Virus record (IMG/VR): IMGVR_UViG_3300020160_000328
Location: 1-64,000 of that record
Reading direction: 5' to 3' (one strand)
DNA: 64,000 nucleotides
Source of the DNA: a virus
In this document: positions 50,757 to 58,038 of the stretch, in pieces
Position numbering within the stretch: position 1 is the stretch's first letter
Layout: every line of letters starts with the position of its first letter
Program-made: the position numbers and the translations under genes
The notes under the pieces: generated by a model
What the model saw: only the letters and a program-made list of their open reading frames with translations
Databases searched by the model: none
Told to the model about the DNA's origin: nothing

Positions 50757-50893
50757 CAAGTTTGAGAAACAAACTTAGAAACTAGCTAGAGTTTCTGAGA
50801 TAGGTGTGTTTATAAGAGAGGAAAGAACTCTTTGTTAGATATTGTTTTAGTTATAAGAATTGCTAACCTTTGTAGAAATACAAAGGTTTTTTT
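50757..50893 (+). ncRNA. hairpin-rich small RNA, about 137 nt
   Basis: Bounded by a full promoter (50720-50750) and an intrinsic terminator (50865-50893), with no reading frame of note inside. It holds three hairpins before the terminator: AAGTTTG/CAAACTT (50758-50764/50770-50776), AGAAAC/GTTTCT (50777-50782/50791-50796) and AAGAG/CTCTT (50814-50818/50828-50832). The first two are adjacent and perfect. The boundaries are predicted from the promoter and the T-run. It may be a regulatory RNA, an origin-linked primer RNA or an RNA partner of the phage Ro-like protein. I do not recognise a known family. Confidence 0.6.
50865..50893 (+). terminator. strong intrinsic terminator of the small RNA
   Basis: AACCTTTGTA pairs over 10 bp with TACAAAGGTT around a GAAA loop, followed directly by a run of T to 50893. 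Confidence 0.9.
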
Positions 50894-51403
50894 GTTTTAT
50901 ATAACTAGCCACCAAAATTTTTTAAAATAAAATTATTAGAAAGATTGTGTGTATGTGAATGTCCCTACACCAACCACCCCCACTTATTTCAGAACCTAAA
51001 TACCCCCACCTATGTTTAGTAACCTTAAATAAACTTCCCGTGAAAGATATTCTTACCTATTTATATGTTGTTGTGATGTTCTTCCTGAGCTTGTTAGCTT
51101 GGTCTTCACAGTCTTGTCTGTTCTACACACTGTTGTGTGTGTGGTGTGCACCCTATGTGGTGTGGTACTGTGTCAAGCTTTACAAGGATATTGTGTTGTA
51201 CTTTAATGTATGATATAATAACCCAATACGCACATATGAATACCCTCACTTATGTGGGATACAATTAACCTAATGTCTAATCCTTAACACTCTACATCAT
51301 GCGTACATTCTATGTATTACCTAATGGAGTTATAGCTATCTCAAGAGAGACTGCTATTAACTACAAGAACTAACAGTATGTCTAACATACAGTGATTTAT
51401 ACA

Positions 51404-51430
51404 CAACACACATTGCTCATATGTGTGTTG
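51404..51430. other. perfect 10-bp inverted repeat
   Basis: CAACACACAT (51404-51413) pairs with ATGTGTGTTG (51421-51430) around a 7-nt loop, followed by a T/A-rich run. It could be a terminator-like hairpin or a cruciform within the origin candidate. Confidence 0.6.
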
Positions 51431-51474
51431 TTATATTTTACATATTAACACACACTAAATACCCTCACTTATTT

Positions 51475-51491
51475 TTGCGTGTAGTACGCAA
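51475..51491. other. inverted repeat adjoining the fourth short repeat
   Basis: TTGCGT (51475-51480) pairs with ACGCAA (51486-51491) around GTAGT, overlapping the last repeat copy and 34 nt before the first plus-strand gene. Possible operator or origin element. Confidence 0.45.
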
Positions 51492-51525
51492 TTAAAATCA
51501 TTTATAATCTTTAATTAATTACATT

Positions 51526-51951
51526 ATGTCAGTAAAAGTAGTAGCACACCCAGAAACAGGAGCAGTAATAACTCCTTCAGTTAAAAACCCATTGTGGGGA
51601 ACATTTAGAGTAGATTCTGAAAATGTATCTATGGAGAATGGTATCTTCAACAAATCTAAAAGATCAGCCTTTATTAGAGGTAAAATTGAGGATTTGAATT
51701 TAGCAGGATTAACTGCGGGTAAAACTCTTCCAGGTAAGATTATCAAAAGAGAGAGCTTTGAGCCTTTCTATGAAGGTCAACCTGCAAAGATTAACCCTTC
51801 AAATGGAGAAACTGTATTAACTAATGGTATGGAAACTTACATTGAGTTTGTTTACACACAAGATGCTAATGCAACAGACTATTGGGTAGACCAAGCACCT
51901 GCTGAAGTAAGTACTGAAGCAACTAATGCACTAGCAGAACAAACTGCATAG
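51526..51951 (+). CDS. conserved soluble beta protein, first gene of the plus block
   Basis: 141 residues. Strand-rich, with NPLWGTFRVDSENVSMENGI, then SKRSAFIRGKIEDL and ETYIEFVYTQDA; the C-terminus is acidic. The layout is compatible with an OB-fold ssDNA-binding protein, but no diagnostic motif is present, so this is only a suggestion. It has a dedicated terminator and follows the origin candidate, implying high, early expression. Its stop is TAG immediately followed by TAA, so amber readthrough would add only one residue. Confidence 0.6.
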   Translation: MSVKVVAHPETGAVITPSVKNPLWGTFRVDSENVSMENGIFNKSKRSAFIRGKIEDLNLAGLTAGKTLPGKIIKRESFEPFYEGQPAKINPSNGETVLTNGMETYIEFVYTQDANATDYWVDQAPAEVSTEATNALAEQTA

Positions 51952-51977
51952 TAATAGTATACAGTGCATAGCAAGAT

Positions 51978-52012
51978 AAAGAGAGTATTAACTTACTCTC
52001 TTTATTTTTTTT
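51978..52012 (+). terminator. intrinsic terminator
   Basis: AAAGAGAGTA (51978-51987) pairs over 10 bp with TACTCTCTTT (51994-52003), followed by eight T. It ends the transcript of the 141-residue gene. Confidence 0.92.
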
Positions 52013-52045
52013 CTTTGAGGTTTATTCAATACTGACAACAAGGCT

Positions 52046-52097
52046 AACAAATCTTATCCCAATAAGGCACTCATAGTGCATTCATAGGGATTTTGTT
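52046..52097 (+). other. multi-helix RNA hairpin candidate
   Basis: Nested complementary arms: AACAAA/TTTGTT (52046-52051/52092-52097), ATCCC/GGGAT (52056-52060/52087-52091), and GCACT/AGTGC (52067-52071/52075-52079) with a CAT loop. Together they give 16 bp with one bulge and one internal loop. The surrounding 52013-52235 holds no gene. It could be a leader structure or small RNA; no promoter was recognised. Confidence 0.4.
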
Positions 52098-52235
52098 GGG
52101 TTTTAATTTAATTTTAAATGGTGTGTTGATAGGGAGGAGTCTTAATCCAACCTTATTTACATCAAATCAAATTTCATCATTTCTACAATGATATAATAAT
52201 ATAGCTAAAACATAATCTTATATTCGTACTACAAT

Positions 52236-52448
52236 GAAAAGCAAAAGAAAGTTCTTAAGAAACTATCCAAATATGTTGATAGTATTCTAATAACCCAATT
52301 AGATATCTTATTAGGAAATAGTGGTGATACTACCATTATACTACCTTTAGGTAGAATACTTGAACAATGTTCTAATGAAGATGAACCAGAAATATCTAAA
52401 TTAGTAACTAAACTAATTAGATTACACTTTAAAAAGCATAATAACTAA
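52236..52448 (+). CDS. small protein frame without a normal start codon
   Basis: About 70 codons ending TAA 52446-52448. They read as a basic amphipathic helix followed by LDILLGNSGDTTIILPLGRI and ISKLVTKLIRLHFKKHNN, clearly protein-like. The frame is closed by TAA upstream (about 52206) and has no ATG, GTG or TTG. The only ATG (52234-52236) is in the +1 frame, and its reading ends after 18 codons. Translation would need a -1 shift within the A-rich AAAAGCAAAAGAAAG after that ATG, or an unusual start. A sequencing indel in an A-run would also explain it. Confidence 0.45.
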   Translation, partial: EKQKKVLKKLSKYVDSILITQLDILLGNSGDTTIILPLGRILEQCSNEDEPEISKLVTKLIRLHFKKHNN

Positions 52449-52486
52449 CAAATAGCCAAATCATATAATCTTTAATAATCTATAAA

Positions 52487-52738
52487 ATGGGACAATTTAT
52501 AACACCAGCAGAATTAAGACTAATATCTGCTAATTATTCAGGAGAGAAAGTAATATCAATGCTTAAATCAATACGCAAGGTTGCAATAATGCGTAAGATG
52601 AATTTAGCAAGACAAAATTCAGTATCTGAATTGAATAACTATTATTCAATTCATAAGTCATTAGATACAGTACAGTTTAAAATGCTGTATAGACTATGGT
52701 TTAACTTTGTATTAATGGATTACTCTGATGTAGAGTAA
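52487..52738 (+). CDS. hypothetical small protein
   Basis: 83 residues, basic helical N-terminal half (KSIRKVAIMRKMNLARQ) and aromatic C-terminus (FKMLYRLWFNFVLMDYSDVE). The leader TATAATCTTTAAT about 20 nt before the ATG recurs before the gene at 51526. Unrecognised. Confidence 0.6.
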   Translation: MGQFITPAELRLISANYSGEKVISMLKSIRKVAIMRKMNLARQNSVSELNNYYSIHKSLDTVQFKMLYRLWFNFVLMDYSDVE

Positions 52739-52770
52739 TCCAAATTGTGTAATATCTAATAAACATTCAA

Positions 52771-53136
52771 ATGAACACACTTATATTCTTTATAGCATTA
52801 CTATTCAGTGTTGCTACAGTATTTCAGATAATACAATTAATAGTTAATGAGAAAAATAGTATATTACCTACAGTATATGCTTTTATAGCTTGTATACTAT
52901 GGTCTGTGTTATATTATAACACAACAGTTAATACTACAGTGCCACCAAAACAAGTTAAAGATAACTCAATACATTTCGTATGGAATGATGATGAAGAGTC
53001 AATACCTAAAGATGGTTCATTAATTACATTAGAAATGACTGATGAAAATACAGTTTATATTGGTCCATATGACCCAAAAGCAAGTAAGAAGAATATAAGT
53101 TGCATAATCATTGAGCAACACACCAAACTTAAATAA
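52771..53136 (+). CDS. small membrane protein with a C-terminal soluble domain
   Basis: 121 residues. Two transmembrane helices (~2-25 and ~35-52, …YAFIACILWSVLYY…) are followed by a soluble beta-like tail (SLITLEMTDENTVYIGPYDP). Unrecognised. Possibly alters the host envelope during early infection. Confidence 0.6.
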   Translation: MNTLIFFIALLFSVATVFQIIQLIVNEKNSILPTVYAFIACILWSVLYYNTTVNTTVPPKQVKDNSIHFVWNDDEESIPKDGSLITLEMTDENTVYIGPYDPKASKKNISCIIIEQHTKLK

Positions 53137-53143
53137 CATTCCA

Positions 53144-53200
53144 AGTTGTTGAGGACAGCATAGTTTATTATATTCAGTATAATATAGAAGATAAACAACT
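53144..53200 (+). other. RNA hairpin candidate between small genes
   Basis: AGTTGTT (53144-53150) can pair with AACAACT (53194-53200), enclosing a perfect 7-bp hairpin TATTATA/TATAATA (53166-53172/53178-53184). The 134-nt gap to the lipoprotein gene has no frame of its own on the plus strand. Could be a 3'-end or leader structure. Confidence 0.35.
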
Positions 53201-53270
53201 CTTCTATATAGTACAAATATAAGTTTCTGCTGTAAAACACATAATCAATTAATAACCAAATAATAACACA

Positions 53271-53654
53271 ATGAAAAAACTTATTTATTTATTGTCTTTA
53301 GTAATGATAATTACTATGGCAAGTTGTACTGCTGATACAGAATCAGCTAGAATAGATGATACTACTACAAGTAATCCTAAAACATTATATGTAGAATGTA
53401 ATAAAGTAGCAGATACTATTAAATTAGAAATCTTGAATAGCTCTAATCAAGTTATAGAAACACAAATTGGTTTAAATACATTTAATAAACTATTTACCAT
53501 TGATAAAGGTGTTAAGTTTAATTTAAGATGTAGAGTTATAAATCAACACTTCGGGGGTAAATACATAATGTATAAAGATTATGGTAATACAATAGTATTA
53601 CAAGATTCTTATACTAGTTGGTATAACCTATTTGAAGCTAGTAGAGAATATTAA
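53271..53654 (+). CDS. phage lipoprotein
   Basis: 127 residues. Signal peptide MKKLIYLLSLVMIITMASC with a lipobox (M-A-S-C19), then an acidic Thr-rich stretch and a small beta domain (FNLRCRVINQHFGGKYIMYKDYG). The mature protein would be lipid-anchored to the host envelope. Phage lipoproteins of this size often block superinfection, but the role here is inference. Confidence 0.75.
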   Translation: MKKLIYLLSLVMIITMASCTADTESARIDDTTTSNPKTLYVECNKVADTIKLEILNSSNQVIETQIGLNTFNKLFTIDKGVKFNLRCRVINQHFGGKYIMYKDYGNTIVLQDSYTSWYNLFEASREY

Positions 53655-53670
53655 TATTAAATATAAACAC

Positions 53671-54015
53671 ATGTGTAAGATTGTAATTAACAAAAGTGCT
53701 GAAAATCTATTTGAAGCTATTGGTTTAGAAAGTTCAGAAGAAGCTATTAATGAATTTAACAATAAAGCTGCTGCTATTTCTATGAAGATGGCAGACATTA
53801 TGGTTGGAAAAGCAGAACCTGATAGTTATTCTAGAAATGAAGCTATTGATGATATTCAGAACAAATTCTCTCAAGGAGAGATATTGTTATTAGCTTTAAC
53901 TTGTATTGAGCAGAGAACTGACAGTGCTCTACAAAGATTAGAGTTTGAACAAATGATGGCAGGTATGCAACAAGAAATAGCAGAGGAAACTCCTGTTGAA
54001 GAAAGTGCAGAGTAA
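53671..54015 (+). CDS. hypothetical helical protein
   Basis: 114 residues from ATG 53671 (MCKIVINKSAEN). An upstream in-frame ATG at 53632 lies inside the lipoprotein gene and is less likely. Helical, with SSEEAINEFNNKAAAISMKMAD and a Glu-rich tail. Ends at a hairpin terminator. Unrecognised. Confidence 0.6.
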   Translation: MCKIVINKSAENLFEAIGLESSEEAINEFNNKAAAISMKMADIMVGKAEPDSYSRNEAIDDIQNKFSQGEILLLALTCIEQRTDSALQRLEFEQMMAGMQQEIAEETPVEESAE

Positions 54016-54016
54016 T

Positions 54017-54038
54017 AAATGGGACTTAGGTCCCATTT
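54017..54038 (+). terminator. hairpin after the 114-residue gene
   Basis: AAATGGGAC (54017-54025) pairs with GTCCCATTT (54030-54038), loop TTAG, followed by a short T/A run. A modest intrinsic terminator. Confidence 0.65.
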
Positions 54039-54069
54039 TAAATTATGTTTAACAATTAATAATTAAATC

Positions 54070-54237
54070 ATGTATAGATTTCACATATCATATAAAGACC
54101 TTGAGAAGAATGATAAATTCTTAAGAGGTGCTAATGTTATTCTTCAAGAAGATAATATTATAGAAGCATTGCGTACATTTCAAAATGAGTATCATAACAC
54201 AGAGATTCAAGGAGTCTTAAGATCAATTGTAGAGTAA
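54070..54237 (+). CDS. small protein heading the ATPase-TROVE operon
   Basis: 55 residues (MYRFHISYKDLEKND …), with an alternating strand and helix (NVILQEDNIIEALRTFQ). The stop overlaps the ATPase start as TAATG, which supports translation. Unrecognised; it may be a small partner of the ATPase. Confidence 0.6.
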   Translation: MYRFHISYKDLEKNDKFLRGANVILQEDNIIEALRTFQNEYHNTEIQGVLRSIVE

Positions 54238-55568
54238 TGCACGAAGAAAATAAATACGAAGTAGCAGAAGTAATTGAAGATAAGGGAACAATAGTACCTG
54301 ACTTTGATTTAGATAGATTAGCTAAAGACATTGATGATGTCTTTCAAAAGCAATTAGAAAGAAAAATAAGTGAACTTAGATTAGATTCTAATAAATTGTT
54401 ACATGAAGTTGATGATAAATTAACTGAACAATTTACAGGATTTAAACAAAGAGTTGACTCTATATTTCCTGATATTAAAGAAAGATTAGTAGAGGAAATA
54501 CAAAGAGGTAGAACTATTATTGTTTTACCTAGTACACAAGAAATTAATGTACAACATATGGATCATCCTGTAACTGAAGGTGCTATTAAATCACTACAGT
54601 TACAAAGAAAACTTATGTTAGTAGGTCCAGCAGGAACAGGTAAGACTACAATGGTAGAGAAAATAGCAAAATCATTAGATATTGCATTTTATAAATACTC
54701 TTGTTCTAGAGATTCATCTGTACATGATTTATTAGGTTATAAACAACCAACTTCAGAAACATATTTAGAAACAACATTTCTAAATGCTTATGAAAATGGT
54801 GGTATATTCCTTGTAGATGAATATGATGCAATGTCTGGAGATATGGCTCTATTCTTTAATGGTGTAGCAGATAATTCTAAATTCATATCTATTCCTCATA
54901 GAGATACTAAACCACAAGCAGAGAAACACAAAGACTTTTATTTAGTTATGTGTGGTAATACTTGGGGTAAAGGTTCTACTGATTATTCAGGTAGAGATTT
55001 TCAAGATATGGCTCTAATGGATAGATTTAGATTTTGTAGACATCATGTTGGTTATCATCATTTACTTGAAAAAAAGTTTATGAAACATAATTATGAGAGT
55101 ATATCAAGATTAAGATCTGCATTAGAAAATGTAGGTTCTTATTTATCTACAAGAAATGTAGAAGATATTGCTATTTTAATTGAGTGTGATGTACCATTTA
55201 CTAATATATTGGATATGGTTCTTCAAGATCTTGCAGAAGATGATAAAAGAAGAATTAAAGATTCATTAAGAAGTGAAAGAGTTACAAAATCAGCACCAGT
55301 TCAAAGAGAGGTACAAGAACCACAAAGACCTAATTTTGATCCTACTTTAAATGTTAGAGATGGTCAAGGTAGAATCTTTAAGTTAACAGATTTAATGAAA
55401 GCTTATCCAGTTAATCAACCACATAGAATGGAACAATTAAAGACAAGAGATAAAGTTCTACATGGTAGATACTTAGGTATGTTAATGCAACAAAGTATAC
55501 CTACATCTGGTATGGTAAGTAGTGATTGGGAGGACCATAATGGAGTTATTAGATCAAGTAGCTGGTAA
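54237..55568 (+). CDS. MoxR/dynein-type AAA+ ATPase (AAA_5)
   Basis: 443 residues. N-terminal coiled region (~15-100), then Walker A GPAGTGKTT (130-138), Walker B IFLVDEYDA with D194-E195, sensor-1 region MCGNTWGKG (~240), and an Arg-finger segment LMDRFRF. A C-terminal linker with Pro-rich EVQEPQRPNFDP leads to a small basic domain. MoxR-type ATPases act as chaperones and usually work with a VWA-domain protein; here one is encoded 2.5 kb downstream in the same run of genes. It is tightly coupled upstream and downstream (TAATG on both sides). Confidence 0.85.
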   Translation: MHEENKYEVAEVIEDKGTIVPDFDLDRLAKDIDDVFQKQLERKISELRLDSNKLLHEVDDKLTEQFTGFKQRVDSIFPDIKERLVEEIQRGRTIIVLPSTQEINVQHMDHPVTEGAIKSLQLQRKLMLVGPAGTGKTTMVEKIAKSLDIAFYKYSCSRDSSVHDLLGYKQPTSETYLETTFLNAYENGGIFLVDEYDAMSGDMALFFNGVADNSKFISIPHRDTKPQAEKHKDFYLVMCGNTWGKGSTDYSGRDFQDMALMDRFRFCRHHVGYHHLLEKKFMKHNYESISRLRSALENVGSYLSTRNVEDIAILIECDVPFTNILDMVLQDLAEDDKRRIKDSLRSERVTKSAPVQREVQEPQRPNFDPTLNVRDGQGRIFKLTDLMKAYPVNQPHRMEQLKTRDKVLHGRYLGMLMQQSIPTSGMVSSDWEDHNGVIRSSSW

Positions 55569-56377
55569 TGAAACCAACATTCTTATATAAGACCTTAGAA
55601 TCAGGTTCTAAACTTATAAGATTTGATAATCTAGGTGATATATATTATTTTGATGAAGAAGAGAATAATCCTAGAGGATTAGGACATAGAGCTTCAGAAG
55701 AATACTTTAGAGATAGAAATATCTTAACATCTAGAAAACAGTTAATGATACAGAAAGCTCAAAAAGAGCTTTCTGTTGATAAAGAGTTCTTAGATTTAGT
55801 TTATAAAGCTAAATCAGCTAAAAGAGATTTTAAGTTAAATAAATTTGGAGGTAATTTATCTATGCCACATTATGCTGCACAAAATGATAAAGTATTTAAG
55901 AAAGGAACACCTGGTGCAAAGAAATCATCTTTGAATATGGCATTCCAAGTAGGTACATTCAGTGGTGGTAATTATGATGAATCTTTTACAAGGATACTAA
56001 AGACTATATTAATGTGTCAAGCAATGAATATTAGTGTAAGTATTGATGTATTTGATTCAGATACTAGAGCAATAGGTGGTAGAAATGGTTATGTTATATG
56101 TAATGTAGCTAAATCTAATGAAAAGATAAACTTCAGAAATATATTAGCTTCATCTCATTCAGATTTCTTTAGTACTACATTATTTAATGGTTATAGTGCT
56201 TCAGGATGTCAAGAACATATTGGTAGATTTCTTCCACAATCTTTAATTGTGAGAGATTTAGGTCCAATGTATGATGTCATTGGAGGTAATATGCTATTAG
56301 ATGGTATGGAAGATGAACAAAAACAAAAACAAATGGTAAGTAAAATTCTTAAAATAGGTATCAATGGGTCAAGATAA
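55568..56377 (+). CDS. degenerate VWA-like partner of the AAA ATPase (tentative)
   Basis: 269 residues. The C-terminal half (NISVSIDVFDSDTRAIGG … VICNVAKSNEKINFRNILASSHSDFFSTTLF) resembles the later part of a VWA fold as seen in phage proteins that accompany AAA_5 ATPases (strand, variable loop, 'LK..E.l...r..(S/A)HP.FFR'). No DxSxS MIDAS is present. Overlap of 1 nt with the ATPase and 14 nt with the next gene suggests a complex. The call is tentative. Confidence 0.45.
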   Translation: MKPTFLYKTLESGSKLIRFDNLGDIYYFDEEENNPRGLGHRASEEYFRDRNILTSRKQLMIQKAQKELSVDKEFLDLVYKAKSAKRDFKLNKFGGNLSMPHYAAQNDKVFKKGTPGAKKSSLNMAFQVGTFSGGNYDESFTRILKTILMCQAMNISVSIDVFDSDTRAIGGRNGYVICNVAKSNEKINFRNILASSHSDFFSTTLFNGYSASGCQEHIGRFLPQSLIVRDLGPMYDVIGGNMLLDGMEDEQKQKQMVSKILKIGINGSR

Positions 56378-56762
56378 CATTACAATAGACAAAACTTATT
56401 TTAAGTTACCAGGAGATAATAACTCTGATAGTTCAGGAAACTCTGAAAAGTCTGATAGTTCAAATAACTATATGGATTTCACATCAACACCTAATAAAAA
56501 AACTTCAGAACAATTGAGGGAGTTAGATATGATGTCAATGATGGAGGAATTTCAAGAAATTGAGAATAAAAGAAAACAAAAAAAACAAGAACAATCATCA
56601 CCTGTAGAAGATGAAGAGCTAGATGAAGATCTAGAAGATAATGTACAAAATGGAGATGAGCCATCAGGTGAAGGTTCTTGGCAAAGTGGGAACAATAGTT
56701 TAGAGAATGTTCCATCTGAAAGATTTTCAGTAGATAAGAAATTAAGAAATTTCTTCAACTAA
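56364..56762 (+). CDS. acidic low-complexity protein
   Basis: 132 residues. Ser/Asn/Asp-rich N-terminal half, then a helical MMEEFQEIENKRKQKKQEQ and a strongly acidic EDEELDEDLEDN run. Probably disordered. The 14-nt overlap with the preceding gene shows coupling. In ATPase-VWA operons such acidic proteins can be linkers (inference). Confidence 0.55.
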   Translation: MGQDNITIDKTYFKLPGDNNSDSSGNSEKSDSSNNYMDFTSTPNKKTSEQLRELDMMSMMEEFQEIENKRKQKKQEQSSPVEDEELDEDLEDNVQNGDEPSGEGSWQSGNNSLENVPSERFSVDKKLRNFFN

Positions 56763-56769
56763 AATAAAA

Positions 56770-57102
56770 ATGTCCTTAGATAAAAATAAGAAAGTAATCA
56801 GACCCAATAATAGTAAGTCTGATAACAAGCGAAGTAAAGTGCTACAACTTTTACACAAAATATTCATTGCGAAATCAGGAACTGTATCTTATGTATTTCT
56901 TTCTGAAAGAATTAGATTTACAAAAGAGAATCCTAATGGTGAGACTTATGCAAATAAGTCTATTATACATAGTGATATCAATCCTTTAATCTTTACAAAA
57001 GTAGAGAATGGTAGAACTTACAAGAGAAGTCTTGAAGAAGTAGCTAAAGTGTTAGAAGACACTTGTCATGATTTAGGTGCGAATTATTTTTTAATTGATT
57101 AA
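56770..57102 (+). CDS. hypothetical protein
   Basis: 110 residues. Basic N-terminus (KKVIRPNNSKSDNKRSK), then strands and a helix (RSLEEVAKVLEDTCHDLG). Unrecognised; in line with the operon, 7 nt after the preceding stop. Confidence 0.55.
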   Translation: MSLDKNKKVIRPNNSKSDNKRSKVLQLLHKIFIAKSGTVSYVFLSERIRFTKENPNGETYANKSIIHSDINPLIFTKVENGRTYKRSLEEVAKVLEDTCHDLGANYFLID

Positions 57103-57113
57103 TACATAAAGAT

Positions 57114-57371
57114 ATGTCAATAATTATGTTAAAAATGGTAGCTAAAATGATGCCAGTAGAACAACACATTGAGAGATTACAAGAAGAACTATTAATTTAT
57201 AAAATTACTCCTAATAAAGAGAAAAAGAATAATTTGATGTCTTCTTTAATGATCCTTATGACAGCACTTCAAGATGAAGATAAATCTTTAGAAGATATTA
57301 TGAAATCTGCTGTAGATGATGAGAGAAAGATGAGTGCTGTGAAGAATATGTTTGATCAAAACACAAACTAA
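57114..57371 (+). CDS. small helical protein
   Basis: 85 residues, helical throughout (MMPVEQHIERLQEELLIYK), Met-rich. The stop overlaps the next start (TAATG). Unrecognised. Confidence 0.55.
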   Translation: MSIIMLKMVAKMMPVEQHIERLQEELLIYKITPNKEKKNNLMSSLMILMTALQDEDKSLEDIMKSAVDDERKMSAVKNMFDQNTN

Positions 57372-58012
57372 TGTCTTATAGAGATATCAAGAGAGAAGTG
57401 AAGGAGTCTATTGTAGACTCCTTCTATAACTGTCATATTGATACTCCTGTTATAGTAACCACATTAGCTGGACCAAACTTTGACAGAATTGCTAGTCTAG
57501 CTTATCAATCATTAAATCCAATAGAGATTAACTCTTATGAAATTGATCCTGTTATATTTAAACAACAGGAATTTCAATTAGATTGTACTCTATTACCAGA
57601 GATTGCAGATATATGTAAGATATATTTTCAAGATATTAATAAATGCTTTGTATCTAACTTTATGGATATAGACCTTATGGGAACAATATTAACCCAAGGT
57701 AACACAATAAGACAACTATTAGAACAACAGTCTTATCTAGAAGGAACAAAAGTATTTATTGGTACATTCTCTTTAAGGTTAACAGGAATACAAACAACTC
57801 TATCTTATATTAGAAATATAATTGGATTAATTCTCAAATCCACAGTGCACATTGATATGACTCCTAGTTGTGAATTAAAAGCAACAGGTTTACGTCAACC
57901 ATATAAGTACAATTATAAATCTACTGTAAGTAAAAGAGTTGAAAGTTTAAATGTATATCATTATTTTGACCAAGCAGGACCTATGGTGACATTTCGTATT
58001 ATATACAAATAA
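57371..58012 (+). CDS. hypothetical, possibly Rossmann/methyltransferase-like
   Basis: 213 residues. The run VIVTTLAGPNFDRIASLAYQ, then INSYEIDP and CFVSNFMDIDLMGTI could be strands 1, 2 and 4 of a Rossmann fold with acidic ends, as in remote SAM-dependent methyltransferases. The usual GxGxG is not present. The call is weak. It precedes the TROVE gene by 26 nt. Confidence 0.4.
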   Translation: MSYRDIKREVKESIVDSFYNCHIDTPVIVTTLAGPNFDRIASLAYQSLNPIEINSYEIDPVIFKQQEFQLDCTLLPEIADICKIYFQDINKCFVSNFMDIDLMGTILTQGNTIRQLLEQQSYLEGTKVFIGTFSLRLTGIQTTLSYIRNIIGLILKSTVHIDMTPSCELKATGLRQPYKYNYKSTVSKRVESLNVYHYFDQAGPMVTFRIIYK

Positions 58013-58038
58013 TTGTCAAATAAAATTGAACTAAAAAC

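Larger units (their letters stand above)
50894..51525. other. long intergenic region with short repeats and palindromes, origin candidate
   Basis: About 630 nt without a credible gene, locally richer in G+C than the rest. It contains four copies of ACCCYCACYTATKT at 50976-50989, 51002-51017, 51242-51256 and 51461-51477, all in the same orientation. Palindromes include 51376-51390, 51404-51430 and 51475-51491, and there are GT-rich runs near 51130-51170. It separates the two divergent gene blocks, where crAss-like phages are thought to switch strand bias. Repeats plus hairpins fit an origin or a regulator-binding region. Confidence 0.5.

Noticed and set aside
50959-51213. Open frame of 84 codons in the divergent region (hydrophobic product)
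   Set aside because: It overlaps two of the directed repeats, has GC-rich codons unlike the neighbours, and lacks a leader of the type seen before real genes here.
51519-51746. Minus-strand frame of 75 codons opposite the 141-residue gene
   Set aside because: The plus-strand frame has the leader, terminator and codon pattern of a real gene; the antisense frame has none.
53055-53240. Minus-strand frame of 61 codons overlapping the membrane-protein gene
   Set aside because: It is antisense to a well-formed plus-strand gene and a hairpin region and has no start signal.
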